A stretch of DNA of 64,000 nucleotides, taken from Rotaria sp. Silwood1 (taxonomy: Eukaryota; Rotifera; Eurotatoria; Philodinida; Philodinidae). Below, piece after piece: positions 12,201 through 24,700 of this stretch. A program made the translations under genes and the position numbers. The DNA lies in NCBI GenBank assembly GCA_905250075.1, contig CAJNOP010000018.1, forward strand, positions 1,918,569 to 1,982,568, in the 5' to 3' direction. Numbering within the stretch: the stretch's first letter is position 1; each line of letters begins with the position of its first letter. Below the pieces are notes generated by a model, which worked only from the letters and a program-made list of their open reading frames with translations, searched no databases and was not told the DNA's origin.

Positions 12201-14378
12201 AATAGTTATTGTTGTTGGTCTTCTTGCTGCTATTATACAAGGTTTAAGAAATGATCAGAAAAATAATTTATATCTTTTTTACTGTTATATATATAAATAT
12301 TTAGGTTTTATAGCACTTGGTGGCTTTAGGCAAGCATTTTCAATAGCATCCAAAGGTGGTAGAATTCAATTCGATAGGTATTGTATTAGAGAATAAATTT
12401 TTTTAGATTAGGATAAATATTCATCAAGTTAATTGATAGTATATCTGCCAAAATTCTGTAATTTTTCAAAATGAAATACTTCATTATAATTGAAATTTAT
12501 CAGATTGTCAAAAGAAACTCCGGATATAATAACAATGGAATTTTTTCACAAACTTGTTTAAGGAAAACAGACAACATTTTAGTTAGCTAGCGACAAAAAT
12601 TAACAAGCGATTGCCCATATCAATTTCATCTTTGAACCGAATAATATTTTACATTGATTATGAAGTCTCACAGAAAGCTCAGTAATTCTATCTCATTAAA
12701 TTCATCAATAAGAAAATATCATTGAATAGATTTTTTAACCGGTTAGAGCTGTCACTATTGTAACATAGTGAGATGACTGAACTTTTTGTTGCATAGACAA
12801 AAGGTTGCAGTAGTTTTTCTGAGTGTATACGGGACATGTGAAGTATAGATGTCGGTGTTAGCGAAGAAAAATCTACATCCGCCTATACAAATATGTAATC
12901 TTAAGAGACATTGCAACATTTTGTTCATATGAAGAATATTTTGTGAGGATTTGTCGTACAACGAAAAGTCCTAACATCATATAATATCTAGATCTTGAGT
13001 TATTAAAAGTTTACTATTTTTTCTTGTTATTTTAAGTGTCAGCTTTGATCCTCGTGTTCGACATACAGTTTGGTGCTTACTTATTGGCGGTTCAATGAAT
13101 GCTTTATCGACATATGGTTTTAATCAAACTCAAGTGCAGCGTTATATGTGTGTTCGTTCAACACGAGGTGCTAAACAAGCATTATTTATAAATGCAGTGG
13201 GTGCTGCTATTATTATATGGTTATCGGCTCTTATTGGAATTATCCTTTATGCATATTATGCTGATTGTGATCCATATACAGCTAAACATGTGTCTGATAT
13301 TGATCAAATATTTCCATATTTTGTTATGGATGTATTAAGTGACAAAAAAGGTTTACCAGGAATATTTTTAGCTTGTGTTTTTTCTGGTTCATTATCAACA
13401 ATATCATCTGGTTTAAATAGTCTTGCAGCTGTTATTATTGAAGATATTTATAAAGGTTTAATGAGAAAAACTATAAGCGATGAACGACAAGGTTTAGCAT
13501 CAAAAATCTTTTCAATTATATTAGGAGGTGTAGTTATGTTATTAACATATGTTGTTAGCTTTCTTGGATCAATACTTAATGCTGCATTATCATTATTTGG
13601 TGTCTTATCTGGTCCAATAATGGGCGCTTTCTTTCTTGGTTTCTTTTTTCCACAAGCCAATAGACATGGTGGTTTTATTGGTTTTTTAGCAAGTCTCTTT
13701 TTACAATTGTGGATTTTTTTGGGAGCACAAATAACAAAAAAACAAATGAAAAGTGAACGTTTATCATTATCAGTTGCTAATTGTTCTATTCCAGTAAATA
13801 TTACAACGCCACTAACAACATCAATTAAGTGAGATTTTCAAAAAAATAAATAAATAAATATTAAAATTTTAATTAAAATTTTGATCTCGTTGTTTTTTCT
13901 AGACCTAATCCATTACTTAATTTGTATTCAATTAGTTATATGTGGTATACACCAATAGCTGTTGGTACTGTTCTCATTGTTGGACTTATTGTATCTTATT
14001 TAACTCATCCACTTAAACCAAATGAAGTCGATCCAAAATTACTCATACCTGTTGGTGATGTATGTTGCTGTTTTTTACCTAAACGTATACGCGATTGGCT
14101 TCGATATGGTGTTAAAGAAGAGGCTTATTTTGAAAAAAAAGTTTGTTTATTAATGAAGGAAAAAAAAATACATACATTTAAATCGTTTTTCTTTCTGTTT
14201 ATTTAAGGCTGATCATGATATTGAATTATCAGCATCAGACGGATACAGTACATTACATACGAGTTATAGTGCACAAACACTTAATACAGATGCAAAAGAT
14301 ATAATTTCATCGGATGTTGTAGCAGAAAACAAAGTGAACAGTTCTCATGATAATCCAGTAATGACGATTAAAGACTAA
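9237..14378 (+). CDS. SLC5-family sodium-coupled solute symporter
   Basis: Twelve exons join in phase: 9237-9366, 9432-9448 (17 bp), 9499-9604, 11672-11757, 11808-11873, 11924-11975, 12036-12103, 12160-12241, 12305-12377, 13037-13828, 13903-14140 and 14208-14378. The product is 626 residues, close to SLC5A8 (610). Family landmarks are FLSAITLLGTPSEVYMYG in the first unwound helix, YEYLEKRF, GGMKAVIWTDVLQ, GGRIQF, YGFNQTQVQRYM and SGSLSTISSGLNSLAAV, where the family's second sodium-site Ser/Thr residues lie. About 13 hydrophobic spans are visible, with a hydrophilic Ser-rich tail. The closest groups are the monocarboxylate (SLC5A8/12) and multivitamin (SLC5A6) transporters; the substrate cannot be told from sequence. 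It would import a small organic solute with Na+ at the plasma membrane. Intron 3 (2,067 bp) is swollen by a foldback-rich insertion. AATAAA follows the stop by about 40 bp. Confidence 0.92.
9818..11436. repeat. Foldback/ATCGATT-rich insertion in SLC5 intron 3
   Basis: The left part is an inverted repeat of about 255 bp (9818-10072). It begins CCCATGTAAAAAAA and ends TTTTTTTACATGGG, and both arms share tgtgatttaaaat and aaaatggcacgattttaatcg. From 10110 to 11420 the sequence is full of variants of AATCGATTAAAATCGATT. It ends at 11436 with a block resembling the inverted left end (TTTTTTTTTTACATTGG). Between 10404 and 10960 lies more complex sequence with an 80-codon minus-strand frame. The whole looks like one composite MITE-like insertion or several nested copies. 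Target duplications could not be settled. Weaker ATCGAT-type sequence recurs at 39270-39400. Confidence 0.55.
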
Positions 14379-14419
14379 GAGTCTCGACTTGTATCTTACA
14401 TAAAATAGTAGATAACATA

Positions 14420-14425
14420 AATAAA
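14420..14425 (+). terminator. Candidate poly(A) signal of the SLC5 gene
   Basis: Canonical AATAAA 42 bp after the TAA stop, inside an ataaataaat stretch. AT-rich sequence makes chance matches common, so this is suggestive only. Confidence 0.35.
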
Positions 14426-14700
14426 TAGTGCTTCGAAATATTATATCGTGTTGTTATTCGCTTAAAAATGGATTCTTACAAATAGACCAGAAGTTGTTTT
14501 TATGCATCATTGCATTGTTTCTTTCATCAATGGATAAACTCCTGATGTTAAATAATGTTTTGAAAATAAGTGTGCATGAATCATTTTAATGGGAAGAAAA
14601 CTCAAAAGTTTAGTTCAATGTTTACACAAACAAACAAACATGTTTTGATGTTTGTATCGAAACAAATCGTTAATATATCTTGAACAATGTTAAATATTTA

Positions 14701-14985
14701 CTCTCACAGTATTTTTTAAATGCATGTCATGGTAATAGAAAAAAACTGATTTTCAAATTTTGACATGAAACTTTGCATAGAGACAGGCATGAATGAAAAT
14801 CATTTTTTGTGGCTGTTTCAGATCTTCTCACTGTTCTTATCCTAAGCTACACCTATGGTACTAGACTTTCACAATAAACTACTGTTGTTAAGATCTGTTT
14901 CTGTACAAAGTTTCAAGTCAAAATTCGAATATCAGTTTTTCTATTACTATGACATTTTTTAAAAAATACTGTAAAAGTGCAGTAT
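14701..14985. repeat. Foldback repeat, family R2, copy 1
   Basis: Inverted arms at about 14706-14790 and 14893-14978. Both read, in their own orientation, cagtattttttaaa, tgtcat.gtaatagaaaaa, ctgat.ttc.aattttgac and atgaaactttg-like blocks, with only scattered differences. The loop is about 100 bp. A related sequence is at about 62740-62975. Confidence 0.65.
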
Positions 14986-15731
14986 CTTTGTAGCAATAGA
15001 CTAAGGGCACGAACTCTTTTTAGGATATTCATAACTCACTTCAGTCGACATAAAGCATATAGGCTCGACTCAAACGCAGATTGAATAGTTGCTGGCCTTT
15101 CCGCATAAGACCAAATGCAACTGAATTTAGAGTCGAGAAAACAAAACATTTGTCGTCATTTCAGGCGTCAGACAAATAATAGATATAAATATTCTCAGTC
15201 ACTGTAATTAATCATTTTGATTATTATTCAAAAGTTTTTTGCCTTCATCGAAATCAAGCATAAAACACTTTCAAAAAAGTCATCGATTTCTACAACTGTC
15301 CAAATAGTAAGCAGAAATTACAAACAAAATTTCTCGAAATTGATAACAATTAATGTTGATATTAAATCGATAGAATCTCTAGTTTGTATATGAACTAACA
15401 CTTCTAATGTTAAAGAATAATGCCAATCAAGAGAGAATATAGTCATGCATATTATAATACTATCGTCTACTTGCCTTTTAAATCTATTCAGTTGATATGC
15501 ATTCTACGCGACACTATAATATCAAATTTTTACTAACAATGATTATTGTTTATTGTCCTTCATTTAAATAAATTATTCTGCATAAAAATTGAATTTATTC
15601 ATCATATTTTTATTATTCAATACAACTTGAAAAAAGGCATTGATGTCACACGTCAACGAAGAAATAGTTTTGCATAATAATTAAAGTTTGATTACAAAAA
15701 TAAATTTCATATAACACATTAGCATCATCAA

Positions 15732-18700
15732 TTATGGTTTAAGTTTCTTTTTACTTTGTAAAGCAGCTAATTCTTTTTTTTCTTGCTTTTCATCATCATC
15801 AGCTCGTTGAAGTTTTGTTTTTTTTCTTTTTTCATATTGTTCTTTAACTTCTTCATCAACATTCTCTTGTATTTGTTCATTTAAAATGTTCTTTTTTAGA
15901 TATTGAGCAATACGTTTTAATATACTATTTTCTTTTCGATCATTTATTTGAAATAAAATAGGATGTTGATGTAAAAATGATCGATCAACAAGAAGATATA
16001 ATTTATGTTTAAATGATGATGAACAACAACAGCATATATGTGATATTATCCATAAAAACACTGAACGTATTTGTAAACGAAGTATTTCATAATCAGATAA
16101 TGTATCATAAGAAATACGACTTTGAAGAAGTGTACCTTGTTCAACTAATGTTGGAATTTCACCAACAGCCAAACCTAATATTCACAAAAAAATTAAATCA
16201 AATCAAATGAAAATTTAATAAAAATATGTTTATACCAATTAATAAATTAATGACAAATACAGTCATGACATAACCAGTAAGAATAAAAAGTATAAATGTA
16301 ACTGGATAATAATTTATACCACCTTCAGATTGTTTATAGATTCTATCATCAAAATTCATTTCAAACATAACTAAACTTGTTTTAATTAATGATAATAATG
16401 GTGTTGAATAAACTTCTTGATTTTGAAGTAAAGCATAATATGTAAAACCAAAACCACATATAATCACAAGAAGAACCGGTAGAAAACGTACAAATTTTTT
16501 TGAAATAACTTCTAACATTACAACATATATGCCAATTATTGGTATGCATCGAATATAGACAAGCAAATTAAGCCATGATAGCAATAGAGCCATAGCGCCC
16601 TATCAAATATTTAGAATACTACTATTTTCTTTTGAAAAAAAAATACTGACAAAGGAACTATTCCAACTGTAGCCTGCATCATATTGAACCAAAAAGAAGG
16701 TCTCGATAAGATTAGAAAAGTTCTAAAAAGGATTTGGTATTCATGGGTCTCTGGAGTCAAGTTATGACTGTTTTTACTGACTGTTCAAGTCATTTTTAGA
16801 TATTTACTGGAAAATCACATGATTGAATTTCAAGCTGAAGTTTAGACCATAGATAGATCGAATGATCCTTAGAATATTGTGAAAGTTTCAGCCGAAAAGA
16901 ATGTTTCTTCGTCGAGTTATTGAATATCCAATAAACCGTTGCTTGTCACAAAAAATTCAATTTATTTAAAAATTCAATATCTCAACAAAGAAACATTCTT
17001 TTCAAGTGAAATTTTCAGAATATTCCAATAGTAATTAGATCTGTCTATGGGCTAAATGTCAGATAGAAATTCAATTATTTGTTTTTTTTCATTAATATCC
17101 TTATACTCTTATATCCTTACGACTCATTTGTTCTAAAATTTTATGAGAAAATGATAGAATAATAATTATTTCAATACTTTTCCTGTTAAAATTTTGATGG
17201 TAAAATTAATTCTTCTTTGTTTTCGTGAACAACAGAGTTGTCGACGTGATAAACATGCAGAATAGACGATATATTAGTGAACTTAAAAAGTAATGAATCT
17301 TCAAGAGAGAAGACATTAAAGATCATATAAAATGTCTCGAGCTCATTGATACTGCTAGAAAATCATATCGCATTCTTCACTAATACATGTATTACTAAGC
17401 ACGAAACCAGAACCAAAAATGATTGATTTCTCTCATCACTATACAGCGCTCTATCTAATATTGATATTCTTCGCTATAATTATTCTCATACAGTGACTAA
17501 CAATAATCTGCTGATATTAATATAGAGAGACCAATAATCCTTAATCAATCATTCTGTAGTCTATTTAATAATGTTAACAGTATCTATTTAAATGATAAGT
17601 CAAAGTATAGAAGCTAAAATCAAGATATGCAACAAAAAAAAACATCATTTCTTCTGTATCTTAAATATTGACTTGACTTACAATTTGATATTGAGTTGGA
17701 CATCGAAGTGCTAAAGGACTAAGCCATTCATCATGGTCGAATACACAAACAAATGCTAAAATAAATGCTGTAGCTTCTAAATAATATGAACCTTTTCGAA
17801 ATAATCTTGGAAATAATGTTAAAATCAAAATACAATTTTTTGCAATAAATAAACATAAAAAAGTATAAACACCAATTTTTAAATTTTTAAATGTTTTATC
17901 TTTATAAGCTGCAGTTATATTATTTGCTATTAAACGATTTGCTACTGATTCACAAACATAATTATAAATTGATGTTTCATTAACTAATGAATAGAAATAT
18001 TGTGGATGTTTAGTATGTAATATAATTGCTGTATAAGCACTTAGATAAAGAAGATAAAGTATAAATGAAAGAATAAGTAGATATTGACCAAATTGTGAAT
18101 ATTTTTTTCTTCGTAATGTTTGACAAAATGAATGTTCCATTAATGATTGATTTTCAGAGTCAGATATTATAAATAATGGATGATTACGTACAAGTGTATA
18201 CGAATCACCTGTATATGGTTCATATTCAGTTCGATATTTAAATATGCCACAACATGTAACAAGTGCATCATTATTTGTTATATTACCTGTTATAACCAAA
18301 TATAAGAAGTTAATATCAGAAAAATCTTTTCTTTATTATTATTTTTGTTTAAGGGCCCCTTCGAAAACCGATCCTGAGTAAGAAAAATTCAAATTGCATA
18401 AAACTTTCAGCCCTACATCATGACATTCGAGGGAGATATGCAAACAACAAGGACCGAGAGAGCCCATTTTGTACACTCAAAATTTTCGATCGACCGTCAT
18501 TCTATAGACTTTATGTCTTTTCTGTTTGAAAGATCATGTCAAGGTAAAAGATATCACAGAGCTCTTTTTTTTTTAAATTCTTATTTTTAAGGAGAGAAAA
18601 GTTCAATGTCTCAAAAAATGGTACTATAATTATAATAATATTCTTTTGCATAAGAGTAACAGCTTAATTCAAAAGAAGAAGTTTGTAATGCCCTGCGTCT

Positions 18701-21700
18701 TGATATGTTCTTTCAAAGAAAACAAAAGTAACTGTCTACAATGAAGGTCCTTTAAGAATACTGGGATGCACGATCAAAAACACATAAACACAGAAAGAGT
18801 GAAAAAGATTTTCTGCTGTAACTAAAAAATCATATTTTTCAAGCAGAAATATAACGGAAATTTTTAGCAAAAAAGGAGATGCTAAATAAAGAATCATGCT
18901 AATTATGAAGAAGCAGTCCGCAAGCTATCTTCCAATGTATTTATCTAAATTTTTGTTTTTCATGAAAATTGACTTTCTTTGAGGAAGAAGGCGAGGAACG
19001 GTTTGAATATATATTAAAATACCTTTTGAATACCAATGTTTAACAGTTAAGTGATCTTCAAAAAATTCATAATCATATATTTGTTTATCAACAGTCATAT
19101 TTTCAAATCCACTTGTTCGTGTAAATTGTTGATCAATAACATCTGTTGCTAGTTCAGGCATATAACGTATTAATTTTCGAAATGGTGTATCATATGCACC
19201 AGTAGTTGAATCCAATATAATTTGAGCATTTTGCAACATTGGACGCCAATCATAATATCCAAGTAATAATAAACGAGCTACATCTTGATTGTGATTTAAT
19301 ATAGCTAATTCTAGACCATTATAAAGGTGAGTATTACGTATTAATGTATCACATTCATTCGCTAATAATTCAATAACTACAGATCGATATCCATTTGCAC
19401 AAGCATAATGATATGCTGTTTCACATTTATCTGTTAATGCATCAATATTGACAAGATGCGTTTGAAGAAGATATGCAACTACATCAGCATGACCTAGAAA
19501 TATATTGAATTCGATAGAAAGTTTTGATATTGACAATATCATTTGTATATCGGTAGATATTCAATTCTTAATATGTATATATTTGATTAATTCGTATTCT
19601 AAACTGTTGAATAGAGCAGTATCGAGCTGATGTCTCAGGCAAACCTTAATCAAAAATTATTGAATTGCTACAAAGTAAATCTTAATAAGACACCAAATAA
19701 TTCATCCTACGTGATTATTCTGTATTATTTGTTATTGATATTAGAATCCAATAATGAATTGAATACAATTTGAGTTACTTTCAGATTTGGATTTATGATT
19801 CATCGACATTATAAATGTACTTTCAAACGCTAGCATTAATATTAATGAAGTTTGTTATGTGCAGGGTGGGGTAGAGTAGGAGTTGGACATTTTTTTCTCA
19901 GTCCGAGTACAGGGTACGAAAAAAGCTTACTCTGTACATCTCTACTCGTGAATATATAATGATGAACATTCTTTTTTTTCTTATATCCAAAAAATTCAAG
20001 CTAAAAGTAGTTAATGTTATTGAAAAACCGATCATTATTGTACGTTCAATGTGTATTTATTTGGCTTTGTTGAAATCTTCCCAAGACTAAACGTAAAAGT
20101 TGTCGACTCAAATGTTCTGTAATCAATTAATACCCTATTGATCCATATTAGTTTGTCAACAATTCAGAATGTCTGATATAAAATTTGGCGGTCTCATATT
20201 CATCTTTCTCATCTTAGGGCCTTAAAAGTTTTGTCCGGTGGAAAATTTTCAAAATAATTCTGTGATTTCAAAGTTTTCTAGCTATTAATTTGATCCTCAA
20301 GTTTTCGAAAAATTTTCAATAAAAGCAAATTCATTTTGAAAACAAGCGAAATATAGAGATATGTGGAACTGATATAACGGAAAGAAAATTGTTCGACTGG
20401 AAGCTTAGAATTGCAATCAGAGATTCTACCAGTTTAAACAAATTATTTTCTTCATCATTGTCATCAAAACATAATTTAAGAGATGTGCTTAAAAACAAAT
20501 ATGTAAGAACTTTTTATATTTCCTACCTGAGATTGCTGAAAAAGTAGCTATTGAGACAAAAAAGAGAGTATTTTTGTGCACAATCCTAATGGAGAATTAT
20601 TTAGTGAACGCTCTAAAATGATTTAGCATCCAATTGAGATTTGAAGAAGTTGTCAAATTTTTCATATATCTATTTCCAACAAATATCCCATAGTAGAAAA
20701 CCTCAGATTCTCGAGAAAACTATCTTTGCGAATTTCTTCTGCCACTGAAAGGTCTCACGTACATCACGTTGTAGAGAGAGTTTCTGAATTTTTAAACTTT
20801 GTATCTCTGATCTATGAGCTTTTCCAAAAATAGATACTTCTTCAAGGAGATTGAACTATACCAAAGTGATATTTTGAAAAGTTTGTATGTTACAGATACG
20901 TGGTCTAACAACTCTGAAATCTACTGTGGATGTTGATGCATGTAAGACCCACAACGGGACTCCTTTCTTTCCTGGTTTTCTGAAAAATGCCTCATCAGAA
21001 ATATTCAAAAGTTTTAGGATAGATAGATCTCGATGAATAAAGCGAAATTCATCATAGATATCAAATTTCTAAATTCTTCCTTCTAGAAAATGTTTGGGCC
21101 GCAACGGCTAGATATCTCCTGTTTTTCGGTTTCTTCTTCTCTACTTCCATGTTTTTACTAGAACTTTTCTTTAATAAAACCTACTAAAAATCAAAGATGC
21201 AATATTTTTCGAAACAAAGAAAAGTAGGCACTTCACATAATGCCCGATACCTGTAAGAAAAGCTTGAGCACGATCGAACATACTATGTTGAAAAAAAAGG
21301 AGCGATTCTGCTTTTTCTTCATGTAAAGATTAATTTAGAGAGAAGAGAAGAACAAATTTTCCTGGATGTATTAAGGGGTACCCTCCATAAAAGTGGTTCG
21401 AGGCAAAAATTCGAAAACCTGATGCTCGATTATAAGAGTATTTTGAAAAAGTCAATAATTTCGCTAAATTTGCATAGAAACCCAAATCCTTTTAGACTTT
21501 TTTCTAGGAAATTATGTCATATCTATAAGCAAACATCATTAAAATCGAAAATGAACGAATGCGAGGACATTTTCTTGCAAAAAAAACAAAACTTTTACCT
21601 TCAGCTGCTGCCAAATGTAAACATGTTCGTCTTTCATCATCTCCAGTAGCTAATAATTTAATTTTAATTTCTTTATCTTTTATTAAATCATCACTAGTTA

Positions 21701-24700
21701 AATATTTAACCATTTCTAAACGTCCATATTCACATGCTTCATGAAATATTGTTCGTCCATAAGCATTTTGATGTTGAAATAATGATAATTTATCACCATT
21801 ATAACTATTTAACATAGAATCACATAACACAACGTTATTTGTTTTACTTATATCATGTAATGGTGTTGCTTGTAGCGGATGAGTAGACATTAACAATAAA
21901 AAATCATCTGCTTTTAATTTGTTCTTTAATACATTGAAAACATGTTCATGTTGTCGTTGTGCAATTAGATGCAGTATGTTTTTCTTGTCATGTGTCATTA
22001 CATGAAGATATTGAGCTTTACAGTCAAGTAATATTTCAACAATTGATTTATGACCATAATAAGCAGCTATTAATAATGGTGTATAACCATGTTTATCAGT
22101 TTGTTCTAATAATTGATTTAGACTATTTGTTTTTTTTTGTGTATAATCAAGAATATATTTAAGTAGTTCATGATTATCATAATGACAAATAATATGAAAA
22201 ATAATTGCAGAATCTTGTGGACGATAATATGCAAGAAGAAATCGTTCAAGAATTTCTGTTGGTAATGTTGTTGAGCGTTTTGCAAGCATATCAATACATA
22301 TAGGTAATTCATTTCGAAATAAATTAGTATCAATTCTTGATACAATGGTATTTATCATATGTGGTGTACCATAACCAACAGCCATTGATAAAGGTGTATG
22401 ACCATCAAGATTTTTTGTTGTTAATAAAGATGAATTTATTTTAGGTGAATTTATAAATATATCGAACATTTTATCTTTATCTTCAGGTGAACATAATGAT
22501 AATGCAACATAGTGAAAAACATTATGTTGAAGAATACTTTTTGCCTAAAGAAAAATTTTACTACGTTTTATTTTCTTGTTTTAATAATTTGTCACAAATC
22601 TTTAATAAATATAGACAACTATTTGTTTTTAAATAATACTTATTATATAATTTATTTGTATTAGAAATGAATAATAAATAAAAAAATAAGTTTAGAGGGA
22701 TATATTGAAGTTTTATTGATTTTACACATTGAACATGATTTATAATAGTTCAATTTATACAAATACTTCATATTGATACTATTGATATATGATTCTTACA
22801 GTAGAAAAACTCAAGTAGTGTTTGCTAATTTTCTTGCCAGCTACTTATCTACAGTTCTGTTCAGTAAGTTCACCCTTTACAAAGCTTTCGTACTAATTTC
22901 CTAACTCTATAATTGAAGGAAGGAGCCCAACAATATAATAGTTAGATTATTTGCCTAAGAAGCAACACATGTCACATAGCAAGTTTCACATAGAAATGGA
23001 AATGATAATCTATTTGACTACCTACGTCAAACAATCAAATAGTGAGACTTTACAAGATCAAACGATAACTGTACGACAAATATTCGTCTTTTAAGTCTTA
23101 CATTAACTCCTACAATAGGGTTATAGAAAATGCAATGTAACAGTAAGATCTTTTAAAAGCATTCAATGTAAGATTTTAGAGATGCAGATTTCATTGAATG
23201 TGTTCCCATAGTAGTCGAAGACATTAGGCATCGGACTCCTTTTCCTGAGTTGTTTAGCAACGAAAAAAGACGTTCAAAAACAATTAACAACAAGAATTAG
23301 ATTGTGGTATAGAACATTTCAAAGGCTTCCTCGGCATGTGACTGATCGGACTACGTTTTTCGAATGTCCGAATCAGTGTAATTTTAGAGTTTTACGCTGT
23401 AAAAAGTCAATATTTAACATGTCAAGAATGATGAGTAATAATCAGTTCTGTTAAACTAAGACAAACAGAATACGAAAAAGAAAAATAACAAGTGAATAGC
23501 AACAAAACAAATACAAAGAATGAGCACCAGTAAAACAAGAAAAATGTTTTTGTTTGAAATGCAGAAATACTTAGGGCATACCAAAAGTAGTGTCGCCATT
23601 ATCAAATTTCCTTATAGAAAGGTTGAAAAAATTTTCTTTTTTTATGAAAAGATAGAGCGTTTTTCGCTCTATTTTTCTATACTATTTAATCACTATTCAA
23701 CTAATATTATAATAATAAAATTTCGATAAAAACTATTTTTGTTGCAAACCAGCTGGTACAATTTAGATCATAATGGGTGTGGCATAAAAAATGAGGCACT
23801 TTTGCATTTAGCTTTGTTGTCGGTTAATAGCTTGTATTAAAAAATAACAAAATATACTATAAGATGCAGTGTGAAAAGCTCTACAATTTATAAAGGACCG
23901 TTTATTTTATAGTTGCACTTTTTATTTTCACAATGGACAAAACTCTAAGCGGCCAAATTTCAATATTGCAAAAAACGAGATGCTTTTTTGGTAAAAGATG
24001 AATTCGTTTTTTCTTATCTCATATTTTTATTACCTGATCTACTTTATTAAAAAAAAAACAAAATACACTGCAAGATGCAACGTGAAAAGCTTTACAATTT
24101 ACAAAGAACAATTATAAAAAGATGCGATAGAAAAAAACAAATTCGTCTTTTACCAAAAAGGCATCTCGTTTTCGCAACGTTGAAACTTGGTCGCTTAGAG
24201 TTTTGTCCATTTTGAAAATAAAAAGTGCAACTATAAAATAAACGGTCCTTTATAAATTGTAGAGCTTTTCACACTACATCTTATGGTATATTTTGTTTTT
24301 TTTAATACAAGCTATTAACCGACAACAAAGCTAAATGCAAAAGTGCCTCATTTTTTATGCCACACCCATTATGATCTAAATTGTACCAGCTGGTTTGCAA
24401 CAAAAATAGTTTTTATCGAAATTTTATTATTATAACATTAGTTGAATAGTGATTAAATAGTATAGAAAAATAGAGCGAAAAACGCTCTATCTTTTCATAA
24501 AAAAAGAAAATTTTTTCAACCTTTCTATAAGGAAATTTGATAATGGCGACACTACTTTTGGTATGCCCTAAGTAAATAGGACCAATCATCCTTGAAACAC
24601 AACTGTAGCCTGATAGAGATTTTTCACTTCACGTACCTTCTATTAGTGTAATGAGGCTACAGAACACGTTTATGTTTTACATTCTAGCCCCAAAAAAAGC

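Larger units (their letters stand above)
14379..15731. other. Convergent intergenic region, SLC5 and TRPA genes
   Basis: The 3' ends of two convergent genes. AATAAA at 14420-14425 is a candidate poly(A) signal for the SLC5 gene. It contains the foldback repeat at 14701-14985. No coding frame was seen. Confidence 0.45.

Noticed and set aside
21422-22162. Plus-strand open frames
   Set aside because: They are antisense to the TRPA ankyrin exon (21599-22544), which has strong family matches.
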